Positions 41,458-43,027 of a DNA stretch of 43,027 nt are shown piece after piece (position 1 is the stretch's first letter; each line of letters starts with the position of its first letter). A program made the translations under genes and the position numbers. This DNA is from LH-M37 sp032251315 (GTDB lineage: Bacteria; Pseudomonadota; Gammaproteobacteria; SZUA-229), in the NCBI GenBank assembly GCA_032251315.1, contig JAVVEE010000013.1:1-43027 (forward strand), read 5' to 3'. The notes under the pieces are model-generated. The model saw nothing but the letters and a program-made list of their open reading frames with translations, did no database searches and was not told the origin of the DNA.

Positions 41458-42269
41458 GCCTCCTTATTCAAAACATGTATTTGTAACAAGGCTTCAGCCT
41501 GTTGACCGGTTTTGCGCAGGCTCTGCTGCATCGACTGTACACCCTGATCAAAAATATTCCTGATATGCCGCCAGCCCCATTGTTTAGCGCCAACCTGGTT
41601 CGCCCCATGCTGGCGATAATTGAGAGTTACTGACTGCATCGCCACCACTTTCCCGCATGACACAGCGATCAGCGCCAGCCACCAGTCATGCATAATCGCC
41701 TGCTCCGGTATGGGCGCGGCGAGCTTGATCAGCGGGCGATTGATCATGGTCGCACAACCCGTCACACAATTTTGCACCAGCAAACCGGGCAAGGTCTGCA
41801 TACGCGACGGCTGCAACTTCTGGTAGCGCCAGAATGATTCAGCCACCACCGACCCACTCTCATCCACCACGCGCAGATCACTGTGTACCAGCACAGGCAG
41901 GTTTTCATCAGCGGCGGCTTCAACATCCCTGATACAGCGCAACTGCGATTCCAATTTGTCCGGCAACCAGACATCATCCTGATCGCATAACGCCACATAA
42001 CCCGCCGTCGTTGATTCAAGCAAAACCCCAAACGATGCACACGGGCCGATATTGCCACGCGTATCCTGCAACAAAGTAATTTTGTCTTTATATCTATCGG
42101 CGTATGCACTGATAATCTCCAGCGTAGCATCCACAGAACCATCGTCACGTATCAGTAACCGCCAATCACCATGAGTTTGCGCAATAATCGAATCCAGCTG
42201 CGCCTCGATATGCAGAGCACCGTTACAGGTCGACATGATGATTTCAATCTGTGAATTTGTTTTAGTCAT
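41388..42269 (-). CDS. Family 2 glycosyltransferase, probably frameshifted near its 3' end
   Basis: 293 aa as read. GT-A motifs IEIIMSTCNGALHIEAQLDSI, LLIRDDGSVDAT, and VALCDQDDVWLPDKLE with a clear D-Q-D-D metal site, then QNCVTGCATMINRPL and MHDWWLALIAVSCG. This is the WbbL/EpsE-like group that builds O-antigen or exopolysaccharide. The last 25 or so residues are Cys-rich and unlike the family; the expected tail is in another frame (41305-41457). Either a sequencing error or a real frameshift. With the tail restored the protein would be about 320 residues. The catalytic part is intact. Confidence 0.85.
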   Translation of the reverse strand: MTKTNSQIEIIMSTCNGALHIEAQLDSIIAQTHGDWRLLIRDDGSVDATLEIISAYADRYKDKITLLQDTRGNIGPCASFGVLLESTTAGYVALCDQDDVWLPDKLESQLRCIRDVEAAADENLPVLVHSDLRVVDESGSVVAESFWRYQKLQPSRMQTLPGLLVQNCVTGCATMINRPLIKLAAPIPEQAIMHDWWLALIAVSCGKVVAMQSVTLNYRQHGANQVGAKQWGWRHIRNIFDQGVQSMQQSLRKTGQQAEALLQIHVLNKEAKRLCKCMSICFIRGIPTGTAGV

Positions 42270-42384
42270 AACGGGTCATATTTCATATTGGACGAACAAC
42301 AACTTTCCTGTCAGTGAAACCTGATTAGCATCGCACAGTTAGATCAGACATTTTTATTGCAATATTGCGGCAAGTAAAAGCTTT

Positions 42385-43027
42385 TCATTTCCATACCTCT
42401 ACCGTTTCATCCTGGTGAACTGGATAGCCTTCAGGCATATCCTCCATAAATTCATCAACCAGTTTTCTGCCGCATATTGACTGTACTGAATAGATAGCCT
42501 GCTTCAATCTCCGTCCCTCGTTTTCACTCCACTCATCAACATGGTGAAAGATGCCATCATCAATGTGACAGCTACCTTCCCATGAAGCATTGCGGGCAGC
42601 AATAGTACCTTTTTTACTCAAGACCTGCCCTAACGGAATCACTTTTGCAATCACCCCTACCTCAAACCGATACACTTTGAACTGTGGCGGCAGCCGCTTA
42701 TAATTCATTTTCCAGGTGGTATTAAAAAACAACACTGGAGTGTAAGGACTCAGCTCTAGTGACGCCCATTGCGTCGGTTCAACAATACGGAAAGACGACC
42801 CGGAAAACCGCGGCGCATCGGCAATAAACTGTTCTATCAAGCCACGTGTTGGCATCGCCGAATGAAAGGGGGTCAACATAGGCGCAGCATAATCGTCCAA
42901 ACCGAGCACCTTTAATTGTGCATCCAGCTGGAGAGTATCCGGGTAAGAATTCAATGGGGTCACCCATAAGTCGTTCGCTGTCAACAGGCCGAACAAAACT
43001 AAAGTGCAGCCACCCCAAAAAGAATAC
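42385..43027 (-). CDS. Unrecognised membrane-anchored protein, C-terminal part (runs off right edge)
   Basis: The frame is open to the window edge (about 213 codons visible). The first 16 or so residues seen, YSFWGGCTLVLFGLLT, look like a transmembrane helix. The rest (about 190 residues) is soluble, with no Cys-metal or nucleotide motif I know; it contains TRGLIEQFIADAPRF, WKMNYKRLPPQFKVYRFEVG and CHIDDGIFHHVDEW segments. A TTG at 42996 could be a start, but the upstream helix argues that the gene begins beyond the window. In a polysaccharide locus this could be the periplasmic C-terminal domain of a multi-helix envelope protein; I do not assign a function. Confidence 0.6.
   Translation of the reverse strand, partial: YSFWGGCTLVLFGLLTANDLWVTPLNSYPDTLQLDAQLKVLGLDDYAAPMLTPFHSAMPTRGLIEQFIADAPRFSGSSFRIVEPTQWASLELSPYTPVLFFNTTWKMNYKRLPPQFKVYRFEVGVIAKVIPLGQVLSKKGTIAARNASWEGSCHIDDGIFHHVDEWSENEGRRLKQAIYSVQSICGRKLVDEFMEDMPEGYPVHQDETVEVWK

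Overview
The window reads as a chromosomal segment of a gammaproteobacterium outside the Enterobacterales. The evidence is gene order and protein type: (tRNA-fMet)-rimP-nusA-infB-rbfA-truB-rpsO-pnp, secG-tRNA-Leu(GAG), rlmE-ftsH-folP-glmM-tpiA and carA-carB-greA are classic gammaproteobacterial neighbourhoods, while a 14-gene nuo operon with separate nuoC and nuoD, placed between tRNA-Leu and tRNA-fMet, is unlike E. coli. I cannot name a genus from the sequence alone. Almost everything is on the minus strand; yhbY is the only convincing plus-strand gene.

Layout from high to low coordinate, which is the direction of transcription. (1) 37.1-43.0 kb: a cell-surface polysaccharide block with a partial membrane protein at the right edge, a frameshifted family-2 glycosyltransferase, a second family-2 glycosyltransferase, a polyisoprenyl-phosphate hexose-1-phosphate transferase and an O-antigen-ligase/polymerase-type membrane protein, separated by dispersed repeats. 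(2) 35.2-36.8 kb: promoter, tRNA-Glu(TTC), its terminator, then a leader with a short ORF and a strong terminator directly ahead of carA. This looks like a pyrBI-type transcriptional attenuator controlling carAB. (3) 25-35 kb: carA-carB-greA, the divergent pair rlmE/yhbY, ftsH, folP, glmM, tpiA, secG and tRNA-Leu(GAG). (4) 9.4-24.1 kb: nuoA to nuoN, a complete proton-pumping NADH:quinone oxidoreductase. (5) 0.5-9.4 kb: a strong promoter driving tRNA-fMet, then the transcription/translation operon rimP to pnp, closed by a clear intrinsic terminator. (6) 1-362: the 5' part of a SPOR-domain lipoprotein gene.

The housekeeping genes look intact and ordinary. The unusual material lies between genes: the carA leader; a family of double-palindrome repeats (five copies, each on the 3' side of a minus-strand gene); a 28-bp perfect inverted repeat after ftsH; a 157-bp element with 17-bp perfect terminal inverted repeats touching the truB stop codon; a direct duplication flanking the O-antigen-ligase gene, in which one copy has lost its inner palindrome; and an initiator tRNA with a U1/U72 mismatch in place of the usual C1/A72. 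Several starts were reassigned from ribosome-binding sites and family alignment (pnp GTG, carB GTG, ftsH TTG, carA TTG, secG GTG, and internal ATGs for rimP, nuoB, nuoD, nuoE, nuoI and glmM).
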